From the NCBI GenBank assembly GCA_964501315.1, contig CAZCSO010000013.1:1-46366 (forward strand): a stretch of DNA of 46,366 bases, given 5' to 3'. The DNA is from UBA5603 sp964501315 (GTDB lineage Bacteria > Bacillota_I > Bacilli_A > Izemoplasmatales > Hujiaoplasmataceae). Shown piece after piece: positions 9,052 to 17,044 of this stretch; positions within the stretch are counted from its first letter, which is position 1, and each line of letters opens with the position of its first letter. Under the pieces are notes generated by a model. That model saw only the letters and a program-made list of their open reading frames with translations. It searched no databases and was not told where the DNA came from. The position numbers and the translations under genes are program-made.

Positions 9052-9528
9052 ATGATTTTGTTTTTATTCCGGTGGGATTTATTTTTAGAAGTGGCGCTCC
9101 CGATACTGATTCTATTAGGAATCATTATTGCGGGATCGATTTTGTCCATACGTAAATTGCAAACCAATTACAAGGATCTTTTTCGAAATCAGTCCAAATT
9201 TGACATTGAACTTAGAAAAACGTCGAATCTCATGTCTAAGTTGATTGACAACGAATCGTTGAATAAGTATCAAGACGTCGTCATCAAGGAACTTCCTTAT
9301 GAAGAGAAGAAAAATCTGCTTGAATTGATTCAGACGTTGATGCAAACGGTTGATAAAACCGATGACATTAATCGCTATTTGGTTGAAACCTTTGATCATT
9401 TGGAGGAACTACGCCTTGTCTTGGATTCGAAGATTTTATCCTTTAACCAACTGATCTCCATATTCCCATTTAGCATTTATGCTCGGATACTGAAGTATCA
9501 CAAACTTCGGTATTATTCCCATAAATAA
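9052..9528 (+). CDS. LemA-like membrane-anchored protein
   Basis: 158 residues. One N-terminal transmembrane helix (about 8-30) is followed by a helical domain. The order of features fits the LemA family: Leu-rich anchor, LQTNYKDLFRNQSKFDIELRKTSN (compare the LemA N-Q-R-x-D-x-Q-L-K-R-R helix), then a final FNQLISIFPFSIYARIL that resembles the family's YN-x5-FP-x2-hA signature. Similarity is weak, and the usual YE-rich loop is reduced. Function is unknown even for close LemA proteins. ATG 9052 is preferred over GTG 9049, which abuts the metK stop; GGAAATAGG serves as the ribosome binding site. It is the last gene of its transcript. Confidence 0.5.
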   Translation: MILFLFRWDLFLEVALPILILLGIIIAGSILSIRKLQTNYKDLFRNQSKFDIELRKTSNLMSKLIDNESLNKYQDVVIKELPYEEKKNLLELIQTLMQTVDKTDDINRYLVETFDHLEELRLVLDSKILSFNQLISIFPFSIYARILKYHKLRYYSHK

Positions 9529-9530
9529 TA

Positions 9531-9556
9531 ATGCAGTTCGCCGAACTGCATTTTTT
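9531..9556. terminator. Terminator between convergent LemA-like gene and mnmM
   Basis: The stem ATGCAGTTC/GAACTGCAT has a GCC loop and is followed by T6. On the opposite strand it is followed by a weaker AT-rich tract and could also end mnmM transcription. Confidence 0.85.
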
Positions 9557-10085
9557 ATTGTTTAATTAGTTCAATTATGTAAGGAGCGTCTTGTTTATTG
9601 AGCAACCGATATTCCATACAATCTACGATATTGCCGGGTAACGATTGACACATTGAACGGATTATTTCGGCTTCGTTATCGTGGTTTTTTGGATAGAGAA
9701 CCAGGATGATTTTCCCATGACGTTTGAGCAAAGGGATCGCCGATTGAATGGCGAGCGTGGTTGTTCTGGGCGTCGTCCGTATCTGCGGGTTCCCACCGGG
9801 GCGGTAACCGAGATTAAAGATTACCACATCCACGGGTTCAAAGACAAATCGGCTTATGTTTTCGTGGGATTCATGAATCAACGTTACATGGGTGATCTTC
9901 AGTTCTTTTAAACGATTAGCCGTGGTTTGAATGGCGTCTGCTTGAATGTCAAAGGCAACTACCCTTTTCGCTATGTTCGCTAAAAATAAAGTATCCAGTC
10001 CGTTTCCGCACGTCATGTCGACGGCACAATCAATCGGTTTTAGCGTTTCTATGAGTTGATGAGATTTTTCCACGATGTTAATCAT
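9555..10085 (-). CDS. mnmM: tRNA (mnm5s2U34) methyltransferase MnmM (YtqB)
   Basis: A class I SAM-dependent methyltransferase of 176 residues. The SAM loop is VDMTCGNGLDTLFLA, and the family-specific FNLGYRPGGN motif distinguishes YtqB proteins. Work on B. subtilis YtqB showed that it methylates nm5(s2)U to mnm5(s2)U at the tRNA wobble position; I transfer this by family. ATG 10085 has AGGAG 6 bases upstream and overlaps the end of mnmL by 8 bases, so the two are translationally coupled. An in-frame ATG 17 codons earlier lacks a ribosome binding site. Confidence 0.88.
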   Translation of the reverse strand: MINIVEKSHQLIETLKPIDCAVDMTCGNGLDTLFLANIAKRVVAFDIQADAIQTTANRLKELKITHVTLIHESHENISRFVFEPVDVVIFNLGYRPGGNPQIRTTPRTTTLAIQSAIPLLKRHGKIILVLYPKNHDNEAEIIRSMCQSLPGNIVDCMEYRLLNKQDAPYIIELIKQ

Positions 10086-11007
10086 AAAGAGCTCCTTGAT
10101 GCGTGTGCCGTTGGCGCAATAATTTGTCGATTTCATTGGTCACGACAAATTTCTTTAACGTCCAGGTGGGAGCGATTAACAAATCTTTTGGGGCATCACC
10201 AGTCAAACGGTCGAGGACGATCGTGGGTTTTAAATGTTCAATTTGGGTTGCGACGATATCGACGTAGTCTTCCAAGGAAAGCAGTGGGAACGGATTTTTT
10301 TGGAATTCGATCTCAAGCGGTGTATGTTTCAGTACCGTCAACATGTGTATTTTAATCCCTTGATAATCGAACTGGTTTAAGTAATCAATCGTCTGTAACA
10401 TCATTTCTTTGGTTTCGCCTTTCATCCCGTTGATGATATGGACGACCACGCGAATGCCTCGTTTTCGCAAGGCCATCATCGCTTCTTCAAAGGTTTTTAA
10501 AGGATAACCCCGATTCATCCATTGAGCCGTTGCTTCATGGATTGTTTGAAGTCCAAGTTCTACGGTCAGAAAGGTTCGCTTTGAAAGCGACTCCAAATAG
10601 TCGAGCGTGGCGATTGACAACGCGTCGGGTCGTGTCGCAATCGATAATCCAACAATGTCTTTATCGAGCATTAACGCTGTTTCGAAGAGTGCTTTTAGTC
10701 GAGGCAGCGGGGCATACGTGTTGGTATTGGCTTGGAAATAGGCAATGTACTTTCCTTCTGGCCATTTTTGTTGCATCATGGCCTTAATGGTCTTAAACTG
10801 TTCAACTAAAGGTTCGTCTTTATTCCCTGCAAAATCACCCGATCCCATTTCCGAACAAAAAATGCAGCCGAGCGTTGATAAGGTTCCGTCTCGGTTCGGA
10901 CAGGTAAAATTGCCGTTAAGGGCAATCTTATAGACCTTTGAATGAAATAAATCCTTGTAGTAGTCGCTCAGTTTCAAGTAAGGCTTTGATTCAAAGAATG
11001 TTACCAT
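10078..11007 (-). CDS. mnmL: Radical SAM tRNA-modification enzyme MnmL (YtqA, TIGR01212 family)
   Basis: 309 residues. The N-terminal CPNRDGTLSTLGCIFC segment supplies the three cysteines of the 4Fe-4S cluster in the wider spacing typical of the YtqA/YhcC group. GLSIATRPD and TVELGLQTIHEATA are core radical SAM strands. YtqA (MnmL) has been reported to convert cmnm5(s2)U to nm5(s2)U in B. subtilis, the step before YtqB. The overlap with mnmM therefore makes a two-gene wobble-uridine pathway. AGGTGAT precedes the ATG. A TGG-TATAAT promoter (plus 11025-11033) sits just upstream, giving a leader of only about ten bases. Confidence 0.88.
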   Translation of the reverse strand: MVTFFESKPYLKLSDYYKDLFHSKVYKIALNGNFTCPNRDGTLSTLGCIFCSEMGSGDFAGNKDEPLVEQFKTIKAMMQQKWPEGKYIAYFQANTNTYAPLPRLKALFETALMLDKDIVGLSIATRPDALSIATLDYLESLSKRTFLTVELGLQTIHEATAQWMNRGYPLKTFEEAMMALRKRGIRVVVHIINGMKGETKEMMLQTIDYLNQFDYQGIKIHMLTVLKHTPLEIEFQKNPFPLLSLEDYVDIVATQIEHLKPTIVLDRLTGDAPKDLLIAPTWTLKKFVVTNEIDKLLRQRHTHQGALYD

Positions 11008-11024
11008 GATATCACCTAAACATC

Positions 11025-11033
11025 ATTATACCA
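11025..11033 (-). promoter_or_regulatory. Extended -10 promoter of mnmL-mnmM
   Basis: On the minus strand TGG is followed directly by TATAAT (plus 11025-11030), 17 bases before the ATG at 11007. The leader is barely longer than the ribosome binding site. Confidence 0.65.
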
Positions 11034-11065
11034 CGATAAAATCATTTCCATCTGCATCGAAAATG

Positions 11066-11074
11066 TGATATCAT
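11066..11074 (+). promoter_or_regulatory. Extended -10 promoter of the 11094 membrane gene
   Basis: TGA plus TATCAT (11069-11074) lies 19 bases before the ATG, with a TTTCCA-like -35 18 bases upstream. It diverges from the mnmL promoter with about 35 bases between the two elements. Confidence 0.5.
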
Positions 11075-11093
11075 TAAAAAGGTTGGTGATACA

Positions 11094-11921
11094 ATGTATA
11101 ATCTGTTTAAAGACAGCCTCTTATTTCCTAAAAACATTCTTAAGTATCGTAATAAATCAGGGTGGTACGTTACCCTGTATTTACTAATATTAACGGTGTT
11201 TGTTTCCTTGGGACAAATCATTTTCTTAGTTTCGTTAAGAAATGATAGCACACTCATGAACGTTACCGATTATTGCGAATACGATAACACAACCTTACAG
11301 TGTGGTGGAGAATCGTACCAACCGAACAAAGCCTATTCCTTATACGGTTATCAAGTCTATTTCGTTGATAACGATGATAATCCCTCTAGCTTAGTATTAG
11401 AAGGACAATCGTTGGTTTTTTATCAAGACGCCATCCGGTTTTATTGGGACTCCGATGTTATCTCGACCATTGATTTACAACCCTTGATGGCGAGTTCTTC
11501 ACTCGAAGAAACACTGACGATGATCGACAATGCGTTATTTGGCATGAGTGTGGTGATTTTCTTCGTGACGAATTTGATGTTACTGCTGTTTGTCACATTG
11601 ATATCGACATTACCGTTTATTCGATTAAAGCAGTTTATTCCTTACAAAAAAATCTTCAAATTGGTGGCGTTCGCTATTACCCCGTTTGCGGTATTGATGA
11701 CCTTTTATCATTTGCTTCGTTTTGATGACATCCTTTTTTATCTTTTGATGATTGTGGCGTATCGTAGCGTATTTGTTTTACAACGCGAATTGCAACTACA
11801 AACTTTTCACTATTTCATGCATACCGACATGGGTTCGTCCAATCCGTCCAATCCACCTCAAACCGATGACTATGACGATGAGGAACCCACAAACAGCGAC
11901 GAAGACGACGATTCTGAGTGA
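11094..11921 (+). CDS. Membrane protein, possibly DUF1189-like, with acidic tail
   Basis: 275 residues. One N-terminal membrane helix (about 25-48) is followed by an extracytoplasmic domain of roughly 100 residues with two cysteines (Cys at about 62 and 70) and many Asp/Asn. Three hydrophobic helices follow at about 147-175, 187-208 and 213-229. The last 25 residues are strongly acidic (TDDYDDEEPTNSDEDDDSE). This topology, with N-terminal FKDSLLFPKNILKYRNKSGW, resembles DUF1189 membrane proteins, but I am not sure of the family. GGTTGGTGAT lies before the ATG. It is divergent from mnmL. No terminator separates it from the leuS leader, which has its own promoter. Confidence 0.55.
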   Translation: MYNLFKDSLLFPKNILKYRNKSGWYVTLYLLILTVFVSLGQIIFLVSLRNDSTLMNVTDYCEYDNTTLQCGGESYQPNKAYSLYGYQVYFVDNDDNPSSLVLEGQSLVFYQDAIRFYWDSDVISTIDLQPLMASSSLEETLTMIDNALFGMSVVIFFVTNLMLLLFVTLISTLPFIRLKQFIPYKKIFKLVAFAITPFAVLMTFYHLLRFDDILFYLLMIVAYRSVFVLQRELQLQTFHYFMHTDMGSSNPSNPPQTDDYDDEEPTNSDEDDDSE

Positions 11922-11928
11922 TTACATC

Positions 11929-11957
11929 TTGCAAGTGCAATCGTTTTATGGTATGAT
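11929..11957 (+). promoter_or_regulatory. Promoter of the leuS T-box leader
   Basis: TTGCAA (11929-11934), a 17-base spacer ending in TGG, and TATGAT (11952-11957). Transcription should start near 11964, just before the first T-box helix. Confidence 0.75.
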
Positions 11958-11967
11958 AATTCAAAAG

Positions 11968-12180
11968 TGAAGAACTAGAAAAGAGTAATAACGCGCTCAT
12001 TTAAAGAGACTTAGTGGTGGTGTAAACTAAGAATGATCGTTATGAATTAGTCTAGGGAGCTGATGAACCGCAACACGGGAGGTTCATTCGTTGCTGGCGT
12101 TAACAGATCAAAGTGTCGGATTCGTCCGAAATTTAGGTGGTACCACGGTTATTAATCGTCCTTTTTAGGGCGATTTTTTT
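11968..12180 (+). ncRNA. T-box riboswitch (leucine, specifier UUA) with terminator
   Basis: A canonical tRNA-sensing leader. Stem I has the AGAGTA bulge region (about 11981), AAAGAGA and GGTGGTGTAA distal-loop elements, and a helix ATAACG/CGTTAT. On the 3' side of the specifier loop, GAA is followed by TTA (12047-12049), a leucine codon read by tRNA-Leu(UAA). The T-box sequence AGGTGGTACCACGG is at 12135-12148; its TGGT can pair with the ACCA end of uncharged tRNA. The terminator helix AATCGTCC/GGGCGATT is at 12154-12175 with T7 after it. Low charged tRNA-Leu would stabilise the antiterminator and allow leuS expression. Confidence 0.93.
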
Positions 12181-12194
12181 ATAGGAGGATTAGT

Positions 12195-14615
12195 ATGAGT
12201 GCATACGTACCAACATTTCATCATGAGAAAATTGAAAAAAAGTGGCAAGATTTTTGGTATCAAAATCATCTTTTTGAAGCCAAAGACTTTTCAAATTTAC
12301 CCAAATATTATAATTTAGTGGAGTTTCCCTATCCAAGTGGATCGGGGATGCATGTCGGCCATATCCGTGCGTATTCCTCCTTGGAGGTCATTTCCCGTAA
12401 ACGTCGTATGGAAGGATACAATGTCCTCTTTCCCATTGGTTTTGATGCGTTTGGATTACCAACTGAAAATTACGCCATCAAGAACAAGATCCATCCGCGT
12501 ATTGTGACCGATAATAACATCCAAGTATTTACCGAACAACTGAAGAGCGCAGGTTTTTCGTTTGATTTTTCACGAATCGTCGATACGACCGACCCGGATT
12601 ACTATCGTTGGACGCAATGGATTTTCTTGAAAATGTACGAACAAGGCTTGGTATATAAGTCCAAAACCTTCGTGAACTTTTGCCCGGATTGCAAAGTTGT
12701 TTTGTCCAACGAAGAATCGCAAGGCGGACATTGCGACCGATGTGGCACTGAGGTCATTCAAAAAGAAAAAGACGTATGGTTCTTAAAAATTACGGAGTAT
12801 GCCAAAACGTTATTAGAAGGACTTGATCAATTTGAATCATCGGGAAGAATTCGCATCGAACAAGAAAATTGGATTGGAAAATCCGAAGGCGCTTCGATTC
12901 GGTTTAAACTATTCAAGCATGATGCTTCCTTAGAAGTCTTTACAACCCGACCCGACACGCTTTATGGAGCTACGTTCATGGTTATCGCACCGGAGCATCC
13001 CTTGCTGAAACAGATGGCCGAATTCATTACCAATGGTGACGAAATCGCCAACTATCAAGATATGGCTGCCAAAAAAACTGAATTTGAACGGATTCAGTTG
13101 AATAAGGATAAAACGGGCGTTCGCATTCAAGGGATTGAAGCCGAACATCCGTTAACCCATCAACCGATTCCGATCTTTATCTCCGATTACGTTGTCATCA
13201 CGTATGGAACGGGAGCCATCATGGCCGTTCCGGCACATGACGAACGCGATTATGCGTTTGCCAAAGCCTATGGATTGGACATCAAAGAAGTCATCCAAGG
13301 TGGCAACATCGAGTTAGAAGCGTATACGGATACTGAAAATGGAATTTTGATTAACAGTGAACTCATCAATGGGCTAACGGTCAAAGATGCCAAAAAGAAA
13401 ATAACCGATTATCTTCTTGAAATGGGTATCGGTCACGAGAAAGTTCAGTACAAAATGAAGGACTGGGCATTCAACCGTCAACGCTATTGGGGAGAACCGA
13501 TTCCGATTATTTATTGCGATCATTGTGGCGTGGTTCCCGTTCCTTATGATGAGTTGCCAGTAACGTTGCCGATGGTCGAACATTTTGAACCAACCGATAC
13601 CGGTGAAAGCCCACTTGCCAACATTGAATCCTTCACCCAATGTACGTGTCCTAAATGTCATCGCCCTGCCCGAAGAGAAACCGATACGATGCCGCAATGG
13701 GCTGGATCTAGTTGGTATTTCTTGCGCTATATGGATCCTCAAAATCCCGAAGCCATTGCCTCTAAAGAGAAGTTGGCTTATTGGGGACAAGTCGATTGGT
13801 ACAATGGAGGAATGGAACACGTCACACGTCATTTGATCTATTCACGCTTTTGGAACCAATTCTTGTTTGATCAAGGCATCGTCATCCATCAAGAACCGTA
13901 CAAAAAACGCACTGCTCAAGGGTTGATTTTAGGTGAAGACGGAGAGAAAATGTCGAAGTCACGCGGAAATGTTGTTAATCCAATGGATATTATCGAAAAC
14001 TATGGCGCCGATACGCTCCGTGTTTATACCCTCTTCATCGGTGATTACGAAATGGCAACGCCTTGGAATGAAGCGGGTGTGAAAGGTGCTCGTCGTTTCT
14101 TGGACAAGTTGTGGCGCCTTCAAGAAAAAGTAGCTATGGACATTCCTCATTTTGAAGGGTATGCATCGACGTTGCACAAAACAATCAAAGGCGTAAGCGA
14201 CGACATCGAGCAAATGAAGTTCAATACCGCCATCTCGAAATTGATGATTGCGGTCAACGACGCCACCTCAATGAATCAATTAGGTAAAGAAGATTATCAA
14301 GATTTGATTAAGTTGACATACCCATTTGCCCCTCACGTTTGTGAAGAATTGTGGTCATTGCTGGGTCAATCGGATTCATTGGTCTTTCATCCGTGGCCAT
14401 CGTACGACGAATCCAAACTGAAAGAGAAGACGATTGAATTGGTCATCAATGTTAATGGAAAAGTACGCGATAAAATTCAAGTTGAAGCCAATTTATCCGA
14501 TGAAGTCTTAAAATCGAAAGCTTTAGCATCTGAAAAGATTAATGCGTTTATTGGCAATCAACCCATCAAAAAAATCATTGTTGTGCCCAATAAATTAGTT
14601 AATATCGTTATTTAA
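12195..14615 (+). CDS. leuS: Leucyl-tRNA synthetase
   Basis: 806 residues, the normal bacterial length. The catalytic signatures are PYPSGSGMHVGH (HIGH-type at 53-56) and KMSKS (585-589). The zinc-like CPDC/CDRC knuckle, the CP1 editing domain (TRPDTLYGATF...GTGAIMAVPAHDERD), the DWAFNRQRYWGEP motif and the C-terminal anticodon/tRNA-binding domain ending in VNGKVRDKI and KKIIVVPNKLVNIVI are all present. It acts in the cytoplasm to charge and proofread tRNA-Leu. GGAGG lies 7 bases before the ATG. Expression is governed by the T-box leader. Confidence 0.98.
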   Translation: MSAYVPTFHHEKIEKKWQDFWYQNHLFEAKDFSNLPKYYNLVEFPYPSGSGMHVGHIRAYSSLEVISRKRRMEGYNVLFPIGFDAFGLPTENYAIKNKIHPRIVTDNNIQVFTEQLKSAGFSFDFSRIVDTTDPDYYRWTQWIFLKMYEQGLVYKSKTFVNFCPDCKVVLSNEESQGGHCDRCGTEVIQKEKDVWFLKITEYAKTLLEGLDQFESSGRIRIEQENWIGKSEGASIRFKLFKHDASLEVFTTRPDTLYGATFMVIAPEHPLLKQMAEFITNGDEIANYQDMAAKKTEFERIQLNKDKTGVRIQGIEAEHPLTHQPIPIFISDYVVITYGTGAIMAVPAHDERDYAFAKAYGLDIKEVIQGGNIELEAYTDTENGILINSELINGLTVKDAKKKITDYLLEMGIGHEKVQYKMKDWAFNRQRYWGEPIPIIYCDHCGVVPVPYDELPVTLPMVEHFEPTDTGESPLANIESFTQCTCPKCHRPARRETDTMPQWAGSSWYFLRYMDPQNPEAIASKEKLAYWGQVDWYNGGMEHVTRHLIYSRFWNQFLFDQGIVIHQEPYKKRTAQGLILGEDGEKMSKSRGNVVNPMDIIENYGADTLRVYTLFIGDYEMATPWNEAGVKGARRFLDKLWRLQEKVAMDIPHFEGYASTLHKTIKGVSDDIEQMKFNTAISKLMIAVNDATSMNQLGKEDYQDLIKLTYPFAPHVCEELWSLLGQSDSLVFHPWPSYDESKLKEKTIELVINVNGKVRDKIQVEANLSDEVLKSKALASEKINAFIGNQPIKKIIVVPNKLVNIVI

Positions 14616-14620
14616 GAAGC

Positions 14621-14662
14621 AAACCTTCTTGTGAGACGTAACGTTTTACAAGGGGGTTTTTT
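14621..14662 (+). terminator. leuS terminator overlapping the comFA ribosome binding site
   Basis: Arms 14621-14639 and 14641-14659 pair along essentially their whole length (with several G-U pairs), closing around the central GTAAC. They are followed by a T-run (14657-14662) that abuts the comFA ATG. The right arm contains the AAGGGGG (14650-14655) that must serve as the comFA ribosome binding site. Confidence 0.75.
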
Positions 14663-15931
14663 ATGAAGTGTACACTTTCACCACCCAAGTCAGGCGCGTT
14701 TGATCGTATCAAGGGTATTCGCAATCACGTTTGCCAGCGATGTCATTCCATCATACACGATAATCAAATTGACGATTATTACTTTCTTTATTGCGTCGAT
14801 TGTCAAACGTTCGGACGCATTAACGAATCATCATTTCTCTACCGTTATCACCGAGATGTCATGGTTCAAAAACCCATCTATGTTCCTCAATATACGTTGT
14901 CTTTCGAACAAGCATCGTTATCGTCGAAACTGTTAGAACTTACCAATCAACAACGGTATACGCACTTTGAAGCAGTATGTGGAGCAGGAAAGACGGAAAT
15001 CATCTACGAAACCATCTATGATTTTTTAAAAAAAGCGAAACGAATTGTGTATGCCATTCCTCGTACGGATGTTGTGAAAGAATTAACGATTCGGTTTATG
15101 AAGGTCTTTCCAAACACCATCATCAAGCCACTTTATTCCGGTTCTCATGACGATGAAAATGCGCAAATGTTGGTGACAACGATTCATCAATTGATTCATT
15201 ATGAAGATGAATTTGATTTGATTATTCTCGATGAAGCCGATGCATTTCCGTATCGCGATAATGACTTCTTGCATCGAATTGTCAATAAAGCAGGTTCAAA
15301 ATCGTGCCATTGGATTGAGTTATCGGCGACCTTATCGACCTCGATGGGAACCAAAAAGATGACTAAGCTGCAAACCCCGACACTATCTGCGCGTTATCAT
15401 CGTCATGCTTTGGATGGGTTTGACATTGAGTGGATGCGCGGTGACGGCTTCAACGAAGATATTCTTCTAACGTGGATTATAAGGCATAAATCTCATTCGG
15501 TCATGATTTTTGTCCCGACCATTCATCAAGGGTATGAACTAAAAAAAGCGTTGAAAAAGCGGGGTATTTATTGTGATTTCACCTTTAGCTCCGATATGAG
15601 TAAAACGCAAAAAATCAACCATTTCCGATTAAAAAAACTCCCGGTTCTGATTACGACGACATTACTTGAACGAGGGATAACCATCGTGAATCTGCAGGTG
15701 GTTATCATGAATGCAGATCACGAAGTCTATACCACTGAGACGCTCATTCAAATCTGTGGTCGTGTCGGACGGCATCCTGATTTTCCCAGTGGCGATATTC
15801 TCTTTATGACCCACGAGCTGACCGACTCGATTCATCGGGCTCGTCGCTACATTAGTCAAAAAAATCAAGAAGCTATTCAGAAGGGATTGATTGATTGTGC
15901 GATGCCAGTTGTGCGGAAACGTGACGAATGA
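14663..15931 (+). CDS. comFA: ComFA-like DNA translocase/helicase of late competence
   Basis: 422 residues. The N-terminal four-cysteine zinc finger CQRC...CVDC (about 22-50) is typical of ComFA. It is followed by a DEAD-type ATPase core: Walker A VCGAGKTE, DEAD in LDEADAFP, SATLS, TTTLLERGI and the arginine-finger motif QICGRVGRH. In naturally transformable Bacillota ComFA is the cytosolic motor that helps pull single-stranded DNA through ComEC. Its start codon lies directly after a leuS terminator hairpin. The next gene overlaps its end by 35 bases and resembles the start of ComFC, as in comF operons. No other competence genes are in view. Confidence 0.9.
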   Translation: MKCTLSPPKSGAFDRIKGIRNHVCQRCHSIIHDNQIDDYYFLYCVDCQTFGRINESSFLYRYHRDVMVQKPIYVPQYTLSFEQASLSSKLLELTNQQRYTHFEAVCGAGKTEIIYETIYDFLKKAKRIVYAIPRTDVVKELTIRFMKVFPNTIIKPLYSGSHDDENAQMLVTTIHQLIHYEDEFDLIILDEADAFPYRDNDFLHRIVNKAGSKSCHWIELSATLSTSMGTKKMTKLQTPTLSARYHRHALDGFDIEWMRGDGFNEDILLTWIIRHKSHSVMIFVPTIHQGYELKKALKKRGIYCDFTFSSDMSKTQKINHFRLKKLPVLITTTLLERGITIVNLQVVIMNADHEVYTTETLIQICGRVGRHPDFPSGDILFMTHELTDSIHRARRYISQKNQEAIQKGLIDCAMPVVRKRDE

Positions 15932-16286
15932 ATCGCCGTCATTTCAGACATTGTTTCAACCTTATGTTTTTTGCTTATCGTGTCGACATCGTTACCAACC
16001 GGTGTACGCAACCGAAGTCATTCCTTATTCAAATGGATTGATATATTATCACTCGGTTTTTGATTTTGAAGAGGATGATCCTCGAGCGAATCGATTGTTG
16101 TTTCGTTATGCCAAGCGCTATTTTGTGGTTATAAACGAGACTTTTATAAATAACGAACTGTTTTTATGGATTGATAAAAATGCATTTCAAACGCTTCCTG
16201 AATGGATTTTCCTGATTTACGATTATGACGTCGTGGTTTGGTTCAGTCTATTCCATTTTGATTTTTCCATTTATGAAGATTTGTAG
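15897..16286 (+). CDS. ComFC-like remnant: N-terminal Cys knuckle without phosphoribosyltransferase domain
   Basis: 129 residues from GTG 15897, which has AGAAGGG about 9 bases upstream; TTG 15891 is possible but too close. The N-terminus CQLCG...FCLSC (two CxxC pairs about 20 residues apart), then YYHSVFDFEEDDPRANRLLFRYAKRYF, parallels the first third of ComFC, whose zinc ribbon leads into a Y-x-Y...FKF stretch. The phosphoribosyltransferase-type domain that makes up most of ComFC (about 220 residues) is absent: the protein ends in a hydrophobic WIFLIYDYDVVVWFSLF segment. It overlaps comFA by 35 bases, supporting the comF link. It could be a shortened functional partner or a decaying gene. 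Confidence 0.5.
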   Translation: MRCQLCGNVTNESPSFQTLFQPYVFCLSCRHRYQPVYATEVIPYSNGLIYYHSVFDFEEDDPRANRLLFRYAKRYFVVINETFINNELFLWIDKNAFQTLPEWIFLIYDYDVVVWFSLFHFDFSIYEDL

Positions 16287-16326
16287 AAGATTTCGTGGAT
16301 TTTTCGATAAATATTAAGCGGGTTTG

Positions 16327-16355
16327 TTTACACATTTTTTCAAGCGTGATACAAT
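16327..16355 (+). promoter_or_regulatory. SigA-type promoter of hpf
   Basis: TTTACA (16327-16332), a 17-base spacer ending TGA, and TACAAT (16350-16355). The leader of about 33 bases carries AAAGGAGTGATG before the ATG. Confidence 0.75.
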
Positions 16356-16394
16356 GAAGGTGTATTACCCAATAAAAAAAAGGAGTGATGATTC

Positions 16395-16931
16395 ATGAAA
16401 CTAGATGTTAGAGGCAAGAACGGCTTGGAAATCACGCCAGCAATTCGAAATTACGTGGAGAAAAAGCTCAAAAAGATTGAAAAAGTCTTCTCAGAAGAAC
16501 TCGAGGCATTCGTTATTTGTAAGATTGAGAAGGACTTGATGAAAGTTGAGATAACCATTCCTATTAAATTTATTACAATTCGGGCGGAAGTAGCCGACAA
16601 GGATATGTACGCCGCCATTGATATTGCCATTGATAAACTCGAAGCTCAAATTCGGAAAAACAAACACAAAATGAATCGCAGTCTTCAAGTTCGCTCCGGG
16701 CTGAAAGAAGCCTTCAAAATGGATGATTTAGATTTTGATAAGCTTGAACGAGAATTAACGTCGCCTGTCAGACGGAAACGCATACAATTGGATATCTTGT
16801 CTTCCGAAGAAGCGATTACCCAAATGGATCTGTTAGGACATGATTTCTTCATTTTCCGAAACGAAGACAACGAGGTTTGCGTCATCTATCGGAGAGATGA
16901 CGGAAAGTACGGTATTATCGAAACAGAATAA
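16395..16931 (+). CDS. hpf: Ribosome hibernation promoting factor, long form
   Basis: 178 residues, the size of long HPF. The N-terminal S30AE domain (1 to about 100) begins with MKLDVRGKNGLEITPAIRNYVEKK and is followed by a short linker. The C-terminal dimerisation domain (about 120-178) has the family pattern ending MDLLGHDFFIFRNEDNEVCVIYRRDDGKYGIIE. Long HPF pairs ribosomes into inactive 100S particles in slow growth. Placement just before secA and prfB is the ancestral Bacillota order. It is a single-gene unit with its own promoter and terminator. Confidence 0.97.
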   Translation: MKLDVRGKNGLEITPAIRNYVEKKLKKIEKVFSEELEAFVICKIEKDLMKVEITIPIKFITIRAEVADKDMYAAIDIAIDKLEAQIRKNKHKMNRSLQVRSGLKEAFKMDDLDFDKLERELTSPVRRKRIQLDILSSEEAITQMDLLGHDFFIFRNEDNEVCVIYRRDDGKYGIIETE

Positions 16932-16939
16932 GATCCTTG

Positions 16940-16966
16940 AAGTGACCTTTAAGGTCACTTTTTTTT
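16940..16966 (+). terminator. hpf terminator
   Basis: The perfect stem AAGTGACC/GGTCACTT has a 5-base loop, then T8. It separates hpf from secA. Confidence 0.92.
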
Positions 16967-17006
16967 GATTGAAAACGAAATATCGTTGAATAATACCGTG
17001 TGAGTA

Positions 17007-17015
17007 TGGTATTAT
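17007..17015 (+). promoter_or_regulatory. Extended -10 promoter of secA
   Basis: TGG plus TATTAT (17010-17015) with a TTGAAT-like -35 (16986-16991) 18 bases upstream. GAGGTG lies just before the ATG at 17045. Confidence 0.6.
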
Positions 17016-17044
17016 TGAAGAGGATAATACGAGGTGAAAATAAC

